Notes under the pieces: model-generated | The model's input: only the letters and a program-made list of their open reading frames with translations | What the model was told of the DNA's origin: nothing | Databases searched by the model: none | Program-made: the position numbers and the translations under genes | Shown: in pieces, positions 8,589-17,084 of the stretch | How positions within the stretch are numbered: position 1 is the stretch's first letter | How the letters are laid out: the number at the start of each line of letters is the position of its first letter | Origin: Microbacterium luticocti DSM 19459 | Lineage (GTDB): Bacteria; Actinomycetota; Actinomycetes; Actinomycetales; Microbacteriaceae | Length of the DNA stretch: 64,000 bases | Direction: 5' to 3' | Assembly: GCF_000422405.1 (NCBI RefSeq) | Contig: NZ_AULS01000001.1 | Span: 248,001-312,000, forward strand

Positions 8589-9529
8589 CGGGTTCCTCCC
8601 TCTGCAGGGGTGTCGTCGACACCCCGACCGCGCGCGAGACGGACAGCCCCCCACGCGACGGCGTCCTCGCCCAGCCTGCCGCGCACGATCCGCAGGCCCG
8701 CGCCCGAGACCGGCGAGTCGGTGACGAGCGTGCGTTCGATGGCCGGCTCGAGCAGGTCCCAGGCCTGTGCCACTCCCCCGCCGACGACCGCGACAGGCAG
8801 GTCCAGGATGCCGGCGGCGCTCGCGCACGCGAGAGCGAGGGCTCGGCCCGCGTCGTCGAACACCGCGCGGGCATCGGCGTCGCCCGATCGCGCCCGGCGC
8901 GCGACCTCCCGTGCACCGAGCGCAGCCCCGCGGGTACGTTCTGCGTAACGCCGCGACAGTGACGTACCGGATGCCACGGTTTCGAGGTGACCGCGCTGCC
9001 CGCAGGTGCACCGGGTGTCGCCGTACCCGGGGGTATGGCCGATCTCTCCGGCTGCGCCGTGAGGGCCGTGCCGCAACCGTCCGTCCAACAGCACCGCTCC
9101 GCCCACGCCCGTACCGAGCATCACGCCCAGCACATCGTCGCCGTATTCGGCACCGGCGGCCACCTCTCCGAGAAGGAACGCATTGACGTCGTTCTCCACA
9201 CAGATCGGCAGATCCAGCCGGGCGGACAACTCCTGCGCCAACGGGTAGCCGGCCCATCCGGGGAAGGTGCCGGATGCCGCCCGGATCGCGCCGGAGTGGT
9301 GATCGACGACGCCGGCCGTTCCCACGCCGACGACGGTGACATCGGCTTCGGCATCGCGGACCAGTCGACGCACCAGCGAGGCTGCGGCATCCGCCATCGC
9401 ATCAGCACCCTGTGAGGCCGGCGCCGCCACGGCGCCACGTGAGCGCACCGTGCCGTCGTCACCCGCCAACAACGCAGAGATCTTCGTGCCCCCGATGTCG
9501 ATCCCGGCGATCAGCGTGCCCTCAGCCAT
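8585..9529 (-). CDS. ROK family sugar kinase
   Basis: A 314-residue ATP-dependent sugar or amino-sugar kinase of the ROK family. Visible: the phosphate-1 motif AGIDIGGTKISALLAG at the N-terminus, the catalytic aspartate in CVENDVNAFLLGE, the glycine-rich LGTGVGGAVLLDG, and the zinc site HGAAGEIGH with CTCGQRGHLE. Whether the substrate is glucose, N-acetylglucosamine or N-acetylmannosamine cannot be told. It overlaps the upstream permease (9522-9529) and the downstream M81 gene (ATGA). A kinase in an amino-acid-type ABC operon is unusual and suggests that the imported compound carries a sugar. Confidence 0.88.
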   Translation of the reverse strand: MAEGTLIAGIDIGGTKISALLAGDDGTVRSRGAVAAPASQGADAMADAAASLVRRLVRDAEADVTVVGVGTAGVVDHHSGAIRAASGTFPGWAGYPLAQELSARLDLPICVENDVNAFLLGEVAAGAEYGDDVLGVMLGTGVGGAVLLDGRLRHGPHGAAGEIGHTPGYGDTRCTCGQRGHLETVASGTSLSRRYAERTRGAALGAREVARRARSGDADARAVFDDAGRALALACASAAGILDLPVAVVGGGVAQAWDLLEPAIERTLVTDSPVSGAGLRIVRGRLGEDAVAWGAVRLARGRGVDDTPAEGGTR

Positions 9530-10409
9530 CGGCGGAGGTCTTCGGATCGGCGGCGGCGCCGCGCCGTCCTCTCGCCCGTTGCAACCGGGCCGCGACCGCG
9601 GTCAGGCTGCCGTTGACGACGAGGTAGATGACGGTGACGGCCACATAGGTCGGAATGAGCAGGTGCAGGTACGAGGCGAGCACCTGGCCGCGGTACAACA
9701 GCTCGGTGAACGCGACGATGAAACCGAGTGAGGTGTCCTTGAGCAGACTGACGAACTGGGTGATCAATGACGGGGCCACGTTGCGGAAGGCCTGCGGAAG
9801 CACGACGTATCGCATGGCTTGGGACCGACGCATGCCCAGACTCAGCGCCGCCTCCTGCTGCCCACGCGGAAGACTGGCGATGCCGGCCCGGACGATCTCG
9901 GCGAACACGGCGGCGTTGGCGACCGTGAGCGGAATCACCAGCTGCCACAGCCGCGGCAGGGTGAGTCCGAGCTGGGGCAGCCCGAACAGCATGAGATAGA
10001 TCATGAGCAGCACCGGCACCGTGCGTGCGATCTCGATGTAGGCCGTGCAGAGCCAGCGCACCGGGCGGATGCGTCCGGTGCGCCCGAGGGCGAGCAGCAC
10101 GCCGAGGACACCACCGAGCACGGCGACGACGGCCGCGGCCTCGAGGGTGCCGAGCAGTCCATCGAGCAGGTAGCGCCAGATCGGCCACGTGGTGAACGGA
10201 GCCCAGCGGTCCGGCGCCAACTGCCCGTGCGCGGCGAACTGCCACAGACCGGCGGCGAGGATGCCACCGAGCACCAGGCAGCTGACGATCGAACCGAGCA
10301 TGATGTTGCGCCGGCCCCTGGGCCCGGGCACGTCATACATGAACGACGCGTCGTAGTGCGCGCCGGCGCGGCGGACGACGCGTGCCGCCTTGAGTGTGTC
10401 GACGCTCAT
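9522..10409 (-). CDS. Polar amino acid-type ABC transporter permease (HisM/GluD type)
   Basis: A 295-residue inner-membrane permease. An N-terminal tail of about 35 residues is followed by five or six hydrophobic segments and the permease loop EAALSLGMRRSQAMRYVVLP (the EAA motif that docks on the ATPase). The N-terminal half resembles GluD-like permeases. Its ATG overlaps the stop of the first permease (ATGA, 10406-10409), so the two form a heterodimer. No ATPase gene lies in this operon. Confidence 0.9.
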   Translation of the reverse strand: MSVDTLKAARVVRRAGAHYDASFMYDVPGPRGRRNIMLGSIVSCLVLGGILAAGLWQFAAHGQLAPDRWAPFTTWPIWRYLLDGLLGTLEAAAVVAVLGGVLGVLLALGRTGRIRPVRWLCTAYIEIARTVPVLLMIYLMLFGLPQLGLTLPRLWQLVIPLTVANAAVFAEIVRAGIASLPRGQQEAALSLGMRRSQAMRYVVLPQAFRNVAPSLITQFVSLLKDTSLGFIVAFTELLYRGQVLASYLHLLIPTYVAVTVIYLVVNGSLTAVAARLQRARGRRGAAADPKTSADG

Positions 10410-11050
10410 CGGGCGATCGCCACCCTTCGTTCGACCCAGCCCGCCGCCAGGCCGATCACCAGCGCAATGGCCATGTAGAGCAGGCCGGCGCCCGAGAAGA
10501 TCAGGATCGGCTGGGCGGCGACCAGGTTGATCTTGTTGACCTCGGCGGTCAGCTCCACCACGCCCACCGCCGCAGCCAACGCGGTGTTCATCGCGAGCGC
10601 GATCATCACGTTGCCGATCGGCTGGACGACCGATCGCAGCGCCTGCGGCACGATCACCCGTCTCAGGCTCAGCCCGAACGTCATCCCGAGCGCGCGTGCC
10701 GCCTCGATCTGACCGGGCGGCACGGTGTTGACACCCGAACGCACCGCCTCGGCGACGTACGCCGATTCATAGGCGGTCAACACGATGATGGCGGTCGGCG
10801 TCAGCGGAAGCAGCAGTCCCGCGTCGGGCAGGGCGAACACGGCAAGCAGCAACAGCGCCAACAGGGGCACGTTGATGAAGAACTGCGTGTAGCAGAACGC
10901 CGCGAAGCGCAGGATCGGTATCGGACTGACGCGCGCGACCGTCACCAGCACGCCCAGCACGATCGAGCCGATCCCGGCGATCACCGCCATCATCAGGGTG
11001 GTGCCGAGGGCCTGCGCGATCGCACCGGCATTCTCGATGAGGGGATTCAT
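10406..11050 (-). CDS. Polar amino acid-type ABC transporter permease (HisM/GluC type)
   Basis: A 214-residue permease with about five membrane segments and an EAA loop at EAARALGMTFGLSLRRVIVP. The N-terminal GTTLMMAVIAGIGSIVLGVL is typical of glutamate/histidine family permeases. A GGGAG site lies just before the ATG at 11050. It is separated from the binding-protein gene by 58 bases that hold a strong hairpin, so it is probably expressed at a lower level than the binding protein from the same promoter. Confidence 0.9.
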   Translation of the reverse strand: MNPLIENAGAIAQALGTTLMMAVIAGIGSIVLGVLVTVARVSPIPILRFAAFCYTQFFINVPLLALLLLAVFALPDAGLLLPLTPTAIIVLTAYESAYVAEAVRSGVNTVPPGQIEAARALGMTFGLSLRRVIVPQALRSVVQPIGNVMIALAMNTALAAAVGVVELTAEVNKINLVAAQPILIFSGAGLLYMAIALVIGLAAGWVERRVAIAR

Positions 11051-11070
11051 GGACTGTCTCCCGGGATGGG

Positions 11071-11101
11071 GAGGGGTGGAAGATCTCGCCTTCCACCCCT
11101 C
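11071..11101 (-). promoter_or_regulatory. Intergenic stem-loop between binding-protein and permease genes
   Basis: GAGGGGTGGAAG (11071-11082) and CTTCCACCCCTC (11090-11101) are perfect 12-base inverted repeats around a 7-base loop. There is no U-run after it, so rather than a full terminator it is probably a partial attenuator or mRNA stabiliser that keeps the binding protein more abundant than the membrane parts, a known arrangement in ABC operons. Confidence 0.75.
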
Positions 11102-11108
11102 GACGTGA

Positions 11109-12053
11109 TCAGGAGCCCGGAACCGAGCCGATCTTCGGCGGCGTCGGGATGTCGGAGTCGGTCACGGTGCCGAGCGTGGTCTTCCACGCCTGACCCCACT
11201 GACCGCCATCCTGGATCTTCAGGAGCCAATCGTTGATGAAGGACTTGAAGTCGTCGTCGCCGTGCTTCAGACCGATCCCATAGGGCTCGGTGGTGAACGG
11301 CGCGCCCACCACCTTGATCTGCTTCTCGCTGGCCGCGTCGCTGGCCAGCAGCGTGTAGTCCTGCACATACGCGTCGCCGCGCCCCTGGATCAGTGCCTGG
11401 ACCGCGGCGGGATCGGTGGCGAACGAGACCACGGTCGCCGACGGTGCCACCTTCGGCACCTCGGTGACCGCCGGTGTGTTCGCACCGACGATCACGGTCT
11501 TGCCGTCCAGGTCCTTCTCGCTCGTGATGTCGTTGTTGTCGCTCTTGACGGCCACGGCGAGCCCCGACTCGAAGTAGGGCCCCGCGAACGAGACCTGCTC
11601 GGCGCGCTCCGGGGTGATCGTGTACGTGTTGAAGACCACATCGACGGTGCCGTTCTGCAGCATCGCCTCACGGGTCTCGGAGGCCGGCGGCACGATCTCG
11701 ACGCTCGGCTTGCCGAGGATGTAGATCGCCAGCAGCTTCGCCAGGTCGGCATCGAAGCCCTCGACCTGGTCGGGATTGGTCGGATCCTGCTGCGACAGCA
11801 GCGGTGCGTCGAGCGCCTCGGCGACGATGAGCTTGCCCCGCTTCTTGATCCGCTCCATCGTCGACCCCGGCACGATCAGGTCTGCCCCCGCCACGGGCGC
11901 ATCGGCGAACACCGGGTTCTGGTCGGCCGCGTTCGTGCTCCCGTCCTCGGGCGGCAGACTCGCGTTCGACGCGCACGCCGCCACGCCCATCGTCACGACT
12001 GCCAGAGCTGCGACGGCCAGCGCCGGCTTCGTCCATCTCTTTCCATGCCACAT
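11109..12053 (-). CDS. ABC transporter substrate-binding lipoprotein, polar amino acid type
   Basis: A 314-residue SBP of the family-3 (SBP_bac_3) type. The signal peptide has a basic start (MWHGKRWTKP), a hydrophobic core and the lipobox GVAAC with C27, so it is anchored outside the membrane. The mature protein shows RIKKRGKLIVAEALDAPLLS, GFDADLAKLLAIYILG, the glutamate-family stretch DVVFNTYTITPERAEQVSFA, and GIGLKHGDDDF. These suggest a glutamate-like ligand, but the ROK kinase and M81 peptidase downstream argue for something more complex. The ATG at 12053 has an AGAGGA site; first gene of the operon. Confidence 0.9.
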   Translation of the reverse strand: MWHGKRWTKPALAVAALAVVTMGVAACASNASLPPEDGSTNAADQNPVFADAPVAGADLIVPGSTMERIKKRGKLIVAEALDAPLLSQQDPTNPDQVEGFDADLAKLLAIYILGKPSVEIVPPASETREAMLQNGTVDVVFNTYTITPERAEQVSFAGPYFESGLAVAVKSDNNDITSEKDLDGKTVIVGANTPAVTEVPKVAPSATVVSFATDPAAVQALIQGRGDAYVQDYTLLASDAASEKQIKVVGAPFTTEPYGIGLKHGDDDFKSFINDWLLKIQDGGQWGQAWKTTLGTVTDSDIPTPPKIGSVPGS

Positions 12054-12298
12054 CAGGGCATTCCTCTCTGTTGGGTTGTGATCGTGCGCGAGAGATCGCC
12101 ACCGCCGTGCCCGGGCCCGCTCGGCGCCACCTCGAGGTCGACGCACCGTGGCACGCACAGATCACCGGAGTACGTGTCCACGACCGGCAGCGCCACCATC
12201 GGCGTGTTCGATGCGCTCATTGCATTCCCAGCTGTCTCGCAGGTGAGTTTCGGTGAGCGTATTCGGACGGATCGGATAGATGCAAGATTGGGCCTAAT

Positions 12299-12318
12299 AT
12301 TCTCCAGTTTCGGAGAAT
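12299..12318. promoter_or_regulatory. ROK-repressor operator candidate
   Basis: ATTCTCC (12299-12305) and GGAGAAT (12312-12318) form a perfect inverted repeat with a 6-base spacer, in an AT-rich part of the 299-base gap between the uptake operon and the divergent ROK regulator. ROK regulators such as NagC and Mlc bind AT-rich palindromes upstream of their targets. The rest of the gap (12054-12298) shows no gene or other structure I can support. Confidence 0.6.
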
Positions 12319-12352
12319 TGCGTAGACTGACCTCGGTCACGAGGAGGTCGCC

Positions 12353-13540
12353 ATGGTCGCCACCGGGCAGGTCGGCTCGCCCAAGCGAGCGGATGCCGCG
12401 AAGCTGTTGTCGCTGATTCGGGGCGATGCGGCGCATTCACGCGCCCAGCTGGCACGTCTGACCGGACTCAGCCCGTCCACCGTTGCACAGCGCGTCGACG
12501 AGCTGGTGGCCGCGGGGCTCGTACGCGAGACCGACGGCGAAGCCGGTGGCGTGGGACGGCGCCCCCGCCACTTGGAGATCAACGGCGACGGAGCCGTGGT
12601 CTGTGCGGTGGACCTCGGCTCCCACCATGCGAACTTCGGCCTGTTCGACCTGGCCGGGCACCGACTCGCCGACCGCACCGAGCCGATCGACATCACCGCG
12701 GGGCCGGAGCATGTGCTCGGATGGGTGGCCGCAACCGCGCGCACACTCTCGGCGCATCACCGTCCTGACTGGCAGCTGCGGGGCATCGGCATCGGCCTTC
12801 CGGGTCCGGTCGACGCGCGCACGCGCGCCATGGTCTCACCGTCGCGGATGCCGGGCTGGAACGGACTGCGGCCGGGTGAACGACTCGCTGAGATGACCGG
12901 GCTCACCGTGCAGGCCGACAACGATGCCAACCTGATGGCCCTCGGCGAATCGACGGTACGTGACCACGACGAGGATCACTTCGTGTTCGTGAAGGCCGGG
13001 TCGAGCATCGGGTGCGGCGTCATCGCCTCGGGCCGGATCTACCGTGGCCACCGCGGCATGGCCGGCGATATCAGCCACGTCACCGTGGCCGATGCGCCCG
13101 CCGTGCTGTGTTCGTGCGGGCGGACGGCGTGCCTCGATGCCGTGGCGGGAGGGTCCGCCCTGGTCCGTGCCCTGCAGGCCGAGGGTGTGTCGGTCTCCGA
13201 TGCCGGCGACGTGGTCGCCCTGGCCGGCGATGCCCATCCGCAGGCGACGCAGGCATTGCGCGAGGCGGGCCTCAGGCTCGGCGTCATCCTGTCCACGATC
13301 ATGAACTTCTACAACCCGCGCAGTCTGATCCTCGGCGGCATCCTGAGCCAGGCAGAGGCGTTCGTCGCCGGTGTTCGCTCGTCCATCTACTCCCAATGCC
13401 TGCCGATGGTGACCGACGAGCTGGAGGTCACGACCAGTCGCGCCCGAGAAAGCGCGGGCGTTCTGGGTGCCGCGCGGTTGATCCTCGACGAGTTGTTCAC
13501 GCCGCAGCGTCTGGACGGCCTGCGGCCGACGGCATCCTGA
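12353..13540 (+). CDS. ROK family transcriptional repressor (NagC/Mlc/XylR type)
   Basis: A 395-residue regulator: an N-terminal winged helix (RAQLARLTGLSPSTVAQRVD, about residues 31-50) fused to a ROK sugar-binding domain with DLGSHHANFGLFD, DNDANLMALGE, and the zinc site CSCGRTACLDAVAGG. Members sense a sugar or phosphosugar and repress uptake genes. It is divergent from the ABC/kinase/M81/CutC operon and starts 34 bases after a perfect ATTCTCC palindrome, so it probably controls that operon and itself. AGGAGG lies 6 bases before the ATG. It converges on ilvC across a strong terminator. Confidence 0.92.
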   Translation: MVATGQVGSPKRADAAKLLSLIRGDAAHSRAQLARLTGLSPSTVAQRVDELVAAGLVRETDGEAGGVGRRPRHLEINGDGAVVCAVDLGSHHANFGLFDLAGHRLADRTEPIDITAGPEHVLGWVAATARTLSAHHRPDWQLRGIGIGLPGPVDARTRAMVSPSRMPGWNGLRPGERLAEMTGLTVQADNDANLMALGESTVRDHDEDHFVFVKAGSSIGCGVIASGRIYRGHRGMAGDISHVTVADAPAVLCSCGRTACLDAVAGGSALVRALQAEGVSVSDAGDVVALAGDAHPQATQALREAGLRLGVILSTIMNFYNPRSLILGGILSQAEAFVAGVRSSIYSQCLPMVTDELEVTTSRARESAGVLGAARLILDELFTPQRLDGLRPTAS

Positions 13541-13562
13541 CGTCTGTCGCCGCAGCCGCCCA

Positions 13563-13602
13563 CGCGAACGGGCCGGAGGAGCGCTCCCCCGGCCCGTTCG
13601 CG
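13563..13602. terminator. Bidirectional terminator between ROK repressor and ilvC
   Basis: A 40-base, nearly perfect inverted repeat: CGCGAACGGGCCGG (13563-13576) pairs with CCGGCCCGTTCGCG (13589-13602), and the centre GGAGCGCTCC continues the pairing. It sits between two convergent genes, so it can end transcripts from both sides. No long U-run, as is common in high-G+C actinobacteria. Confidence 0.85.
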
Positions 13603-13610
13603 ACGGTGGC

Positions 13611-14639
13611 TCAGCGCGCGGCCGAGCCCTCGGTGTAGTCCTCGTCCTGCTGCTTCCAGGCGAACAGGGCGCGCAGCTCCTTGCCGACCGCCTCGATCGG
13701 GTGCTGCGCCTCCTTCTCGCGCAGCGCGAGGAACTCGGGAGCCCCGGCGTCCTGGTCGTCGATGAAGCGCTGCGCGAAGGCACCGGACTGGATGTCGGCG
13801 AGCACAGCCTTCATGTTCTCCTTGACGTGCGGGTCGATCACGCGCGGGCCCGACACGTAGTCGCCGTACTCAGCGGTGTCCGAGATCGACCAGCGCTGCT
13901 TGGCGATGCCGCCCTCCCACATCAGGTCGACGATGAGCTTGAGCTCGTGCAGCACCTCGAAGTACGCGATCTGGGGCTGGTAGCCGGCCTCGACCAGCGT
14001 CTCGAAGCCGTACTGCACCAGGTGCGACATGCCGCCGCACAGCACCGCCTGCTCGCCGAACAGGTCGGTCTCGGTCTCTTCGGTGAACGTGGTCTTGATG
14101 CCGCCGGCGCGCAGGCCGCCGATCGCCTTGGCGTACGACCAGGCGGTGTCCCACGCCGAACCCGAGGCATCCACCTCGACGGCGACGATCACCGGCACGC
14201 CGCGGCCGGCCTCGTACTCGCGGCGCACGGTGTGACCCGGGCCCTTGGGGGCGACCATGACGACGTCCACGCCCTCGGGCGCCTGGATGTAGCCGAACCG
14301 GATGTTGAAACCGTGCGCGAACAGCAGCGTCTTGCCGGGCGCCAGGTGCTCCTTGATCGAGTCGGCGTAGATGCCGCGCTGGTGCTGGTCGGGCGCGAGG
14401 ATGACGATGACGTCCGCCCAGTCGGCGGCATCCGCCACCGTCTTGACCTCGAAGCCGGCCTCCTGCGCCTTCTGGATCGAGCGCGACCCCTCTTTGAGGG
14501 CGATGACGACCTCAACGCCCGAGTCGCGCAGGTTCAGCGCGTGGGCGTGGCCCTGCGAGCCGTAGCCGACGATCGCGACCTTCTTGTTCTGGATGATCGA
14601 CAGGTCGGCGTCGGAGTCGTGGAAGATCTCGGTGGTCAT
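13611..14639 (-). CDS. ilvC: Ketol-acid reductoisomerase, class I
   Basis: Converts acetolactate or acetohydroxybutyrate to the dihydroxy acid using NADPH and magnesium, in valine/isoleucine synthesis. The 342-residue length and single C-terminal knotted domain mark class I. Visible: [20 protein letters not shown] (NADP site, about residues 21-40), [24 protein letters not shown], and [15 protein letters not shown] with the metal-binding D and E. An AAGGAG site precedes the ATG. It follows ilvN by a 72-base gap, so it probably shares the ilvB-ilvN transcript with possible extra initiation. Confidence 0.97.
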   Translation of the reverse strand: MTTEIFHDSDADLSIIQNKKVAIVGYGSQGHAHALNLRDSGVEVVIALKEGSRSIQKAQEAGFEVKTVADAADWADVIVILAPDQHQRGIYADSIKEHLAPGKTLLFAHGFNIRFGYIQAPEGVDVVMVAPKGPGHTVRREYEAGRGVPVIVAVEVDASGSAWDTAWSYAKAIGGLRAGGIKTTFTEETETDLFGEQAVLCGGMSHLVQYGFETLVEAGYQPQIAYFEVLHELKLIVDLMWEGGIAKQRWSISDTAEYGDYVSGPRVIDPHVKENMKAVLADIQSGAFAQRFIDDQDAGAPEFLALREKEAQHPIEAVGKELRALFAWKQQDEDYTEGSAAR

Positions 14640-14711
14640 GTGGGTTTCTCCTTGGGTTGTGTCGTTTCGTGTCGCTGCGCCGGTCCGCCGGTGACGGGTG
14701 GCGCGGATGCC

Positions 14712-15221
14712 TCAGCCGCGCAGCACGCGTTCGGTGATGCTCTTGCCGCCTCGGCCGATGGCCAGCAGCCCCGACTGCGCGAGCTCTTTGATGCCGAACG
14801 GTTCGAGCGCCCGCAGCAGCGCCTCGACCTTGCCCTGGTCGCCGGTGACCTCGACCACGAGCGCGTCGGGCGCGTAGTCGACGACGGACGCGCGGAACAG
14901 GTTCACCACCTCGAGCACGTTCGAGCGGTTCGCGTTGTCGGCACGCACCTTCACGAGCATGTGCTCGCGTTGCACGGATGCCGCCGGCTCCAGCTCGACG
15001 ATCTTGATGACGTTCACCAGCTTGTTCAGCTGCTTGGTCACCTGCTCGAGCGGCTGTTCGTCGACGTCGACGACGACCGTGATGCGGCTCAGGCCCGGCA
15101 CCTCGGTGACGCCCACCGCCAGGGACGAGATGTTGAAGCTGCGCCGGGCGAACAGGCCGGCGACCCGGGTCAGCAGACCGGGCTTGTCCTCCACGAGAAG
15201 GCTCAGCACGTGGTTGGGCAT
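14712..15221 (-). CDS. ilvN: Acetolactate synthase small (regulatory) subunit
   Basis: The 169-residue regulatory subunit that binds valine and activates IlvB. The N-terminal ACT domain (HVLSLLVEDKPGLLTRVAGL; then RRSFNISSLAVGVTE) and the C-terminal ALS_ss domain (VVNLFRASVVDYAPDALVVE; TGDQGKVEALL) are complete. It starts 10 bases after the ilvB stop, so the two are made together in a fixed ratio. Valine feedback is inferred from the family. Confidence 0.97.
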   Translation of the reverse strand: MPNHVLSLLVEDKPGLLTRVAGLFARRSFNISSLAVGVTEVPGLSRITVVVDVDEQPLEQVTKQLNKLVNVIKIVELEPAASVQREHMLVKVRADNANRSNVLEVVNLFRASVVDYAPDALVVEVTGDQGKVEALLRALEPFGIKELAQSGLLAIGRGGKSITERVLRG

Positions 15222-15231
15222 GTCGTCCTCC

Positions 15232-17037
15232 TCAGTCTTCCTGCTCGAATGCGGGTGCGTGGTCGCGGGCGTACTGGACGTAGCTGTTGCTCACGCCCTG
15301 TGGCACCATCGGCCACACCATCGCGTCGGCGCTGACCACGAAGTCGATCACGACCGGACGGTCGTTGGTCGCCAGCGCCGTCTCGATGGCGGCATCCACG
15401 TCTTCTTCGCGCTCGACGCGCAGCGCGAGGCATCCGTACGCCTCGGCGAGCTTGACGAAGTCGGGCACCCGGACGGTGCCGTGCCCCGTGTTCAGGTCGG
15501 TGTGCGAGTGCCGCCCGTCGTAGAACAGGGTCTGCCACTGACGCACCATGCCCAGCGACGAGTTGTTGATGATCGCCACCTTGATCGGGATGTCGTTGAT
15601 CACGCAGGTGGCCAACTCCTGGTTGGTCATCTGGAAGCAGCCGTCGCCGTCGATCGCCCACACCACGCGGTCGGGCTCGGCGACCTTCGCCCCCATCGCG
15701 GCCGGAACGGCATAGCCCATGGTTCCCGCACCACCGGAGTTCAGCCACGCGTTCGGCCGCTCGTACCGGATGAACTGGGCCGCCCACATCTGATGCTGGC
15801 CGACACCGGCGGCGTACACCGCCTCGGGACCGGTCAGCTCGCCGATGCGCTGGATCACGTGCTGGGGCGACAGCAGGCCGTCACTGGTGGGCGCGAACCC
15901 GAGCGGGAACTCGTCGCGCAGCCCGTCCAGGTACGACCACCAGTCGGCGATGCCGGGGCGCGATGCCGACGCGACGCCGCGGAAGGCCACGTCGAGGTCG
16001 ACGAGGACGTCTTTCAGGTCGCCCACGATCGGCACGTCGGCGACCCGGATCTTCGAGATCTCGGCCGGATCGATGTCGACGTGCACGACCTTGGCGTGCG
16101 GGGCGAACAGCGCCGCCTTGCCGGTGACGCGGTCATCGAACCTCGCGCCCAGCGCCACGATCAGGTCGGCCTCCTGCAGCGCCAACACCGCGGGGACGGT
16201 GCCGTGCATGCCGGGCATGCCCAGGTGCTGCCGGTGCGAGTCGGGGAAGGCGCCCCGTGCCATCAGGGTGGTCACCACCGGCGCGCCGGTGGACTCGGCC
16301 AGGGTGCGCAGTTCGTCGGCCGCCCGGGCCCGCACCACACCGCCGCCGACGTACAGCACCGGCTTGGAGGCGTGCGCGAGCAGGCGGGCCGCGGCCTGGA
16401 TCTGCTTGCCGTGCGCCTTGGTCACCGGACGGTACCCGGGCAGGTCGACCTTGGGCGGCCAGATGAACGGCGCCTCGTTCTGCTGCGCATCCTTGGTGAT
16501 GTCCACGAGCACCGGGCCGGGCCGGCCGGTCGTGGCGATCTCATACGCCGCGGCCAGCGCCCCGGGGATGTCTTCGGCGCGCCGGACGAGGAACGAGTGC
16601 TTGGTGATCGGCATCGTGATCCCCACGATGTCGGCCTCTTGGAACGCGTCGGTGCCCATCAGCGTGCTGAACACCTGCCCGGTGATCGCCAGCAGCGGCA
16701 CCGAGTCCATGTAGGCGTCGGCGATCGCCGTGACCAGGTTGGTGGCGCCCGGTCCCGAGGTGGCGATGGCCACGCCCACCTTGCCCGACGCCGACGCGTA
16801 GCCTTCGGCCGCGTGCCCGGCGCCCTGCTCGTGCCGCACCAGGATGTGTCGGATCTCGGAGGCGTCCATCAGCGGGTCGTAGACCGGGAGGATGGCGCCG
16901 CCGGGCAGGCCGAACACGTCGGTGATCCCGAGCAGCTCGAGCGATCGGACGACCGCCTGTGCACCCGTGAGCACGGGCGCGGACGCGGTGCGGGGGGCGT
17001 GTGGCCGTGGTACGGCCGCAGCGGTGTCTGCAGGCAT
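15232..17037 (-). CDS. ilvB: Acetolactate synthase large (catalytic) subunit
   Basis: ThDP- and FAD-dependent enzyme joining two pyruvates, or pyruvate and 2-oxobutyrate. 601 residues in three domains: Pyr ([15 protein letters not shown]; the catalytic glutamate in [15 protein letters not shown]), the central FAD domain, and PP with the ThDP/magnesium motif [14 protein letters not shown] and [12 protein letters not shown]. The ATG at 17037 begins [12 protein letters not shown], an extra tail of about 29 residues before the conserved part; an upstream frame to 17178 lacks support. It is preceded by ilvD by 47 bases and followed by ilvN. Confidence 0.96.
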   Translation of the reverse strand: MPADTAAAVPRPHAPRTASAPVLTGAQAVVRSLELLGITDVFGLPGGAILPVYDPLMDASEIRHILVRHEQGAGHAAEGYASASGKVGVAIATSGPGATNLVTAIADAYMDSVPLLAITGQVFSTLMGTDAFQEADIVGITMPITKHSFLVRRAEDIPGALAAAYEIATTGRPGPVLVDITKDAQQNEAPFIWPPKVDLPGYRPVTKAHGKQIQAAARLLAHASKPVLYVGGGVVRARAADELRTLAESTGAPVVTTLMARGAFPDSHRQHLGMPGMHGTVPAVLALQEADLIVALGARFDDRVTGKAALFAPHAKVVHVDIDPAEISKIRVADVPIVGDLKDVLVDLDVAFRGVASASRPGIADWWSYLDGLRDEFPLGFAPTSDGLLSPQHVIQRIGELTGPEAVYAAGVGQHQMWAAQFIRYERPNAWLNSGGAGTMGYAVPAAMGAKVAEPDRVVWAIDGDGCFQMTNQELATCVINDIPIKVAIINNSSLGMVRQWQTLFYDGRHSHTDLNTGHGTVRVPDFVKLAEAYGCLALRVEREEDVDAAIETALATNDRPVVIDFVVSADAMVWPMVPQGVSNSYVQYARDHAPAFEQED

Positions 17038-17084
17038 GGTGATGTTTCCTCGATTGATCGGGCTGACAGGGGATCGTGTGGCCG

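Noticed and set aside
7017..9257. A 746-codon open frame running across both the M81 peptidase and the ROK kinase genes
   Set aside because: Only the part from 8588 downward matches the M81 family; the upstream half is an antisense-like, Arg-rich translation of the kinase gene, caused by the high G+C.
11109..12053. Assigning the binding protein as GluB (glutamate)
   Set aside because: The fold and motifs are of that family, but no gluA is present, and the neighbouring kinase and peptidase argue against simple glutamate uptake.
13701..15335. Long plus-strand frames opposite ilvC and ilvN (also opposite serA, otsA, livM, ftsE and ligD)
   Set aside because: They have Arg/His/Gly-rich composition, no ribosome sites and no family resemblance. 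They are shadows of the real genes on the other strand.
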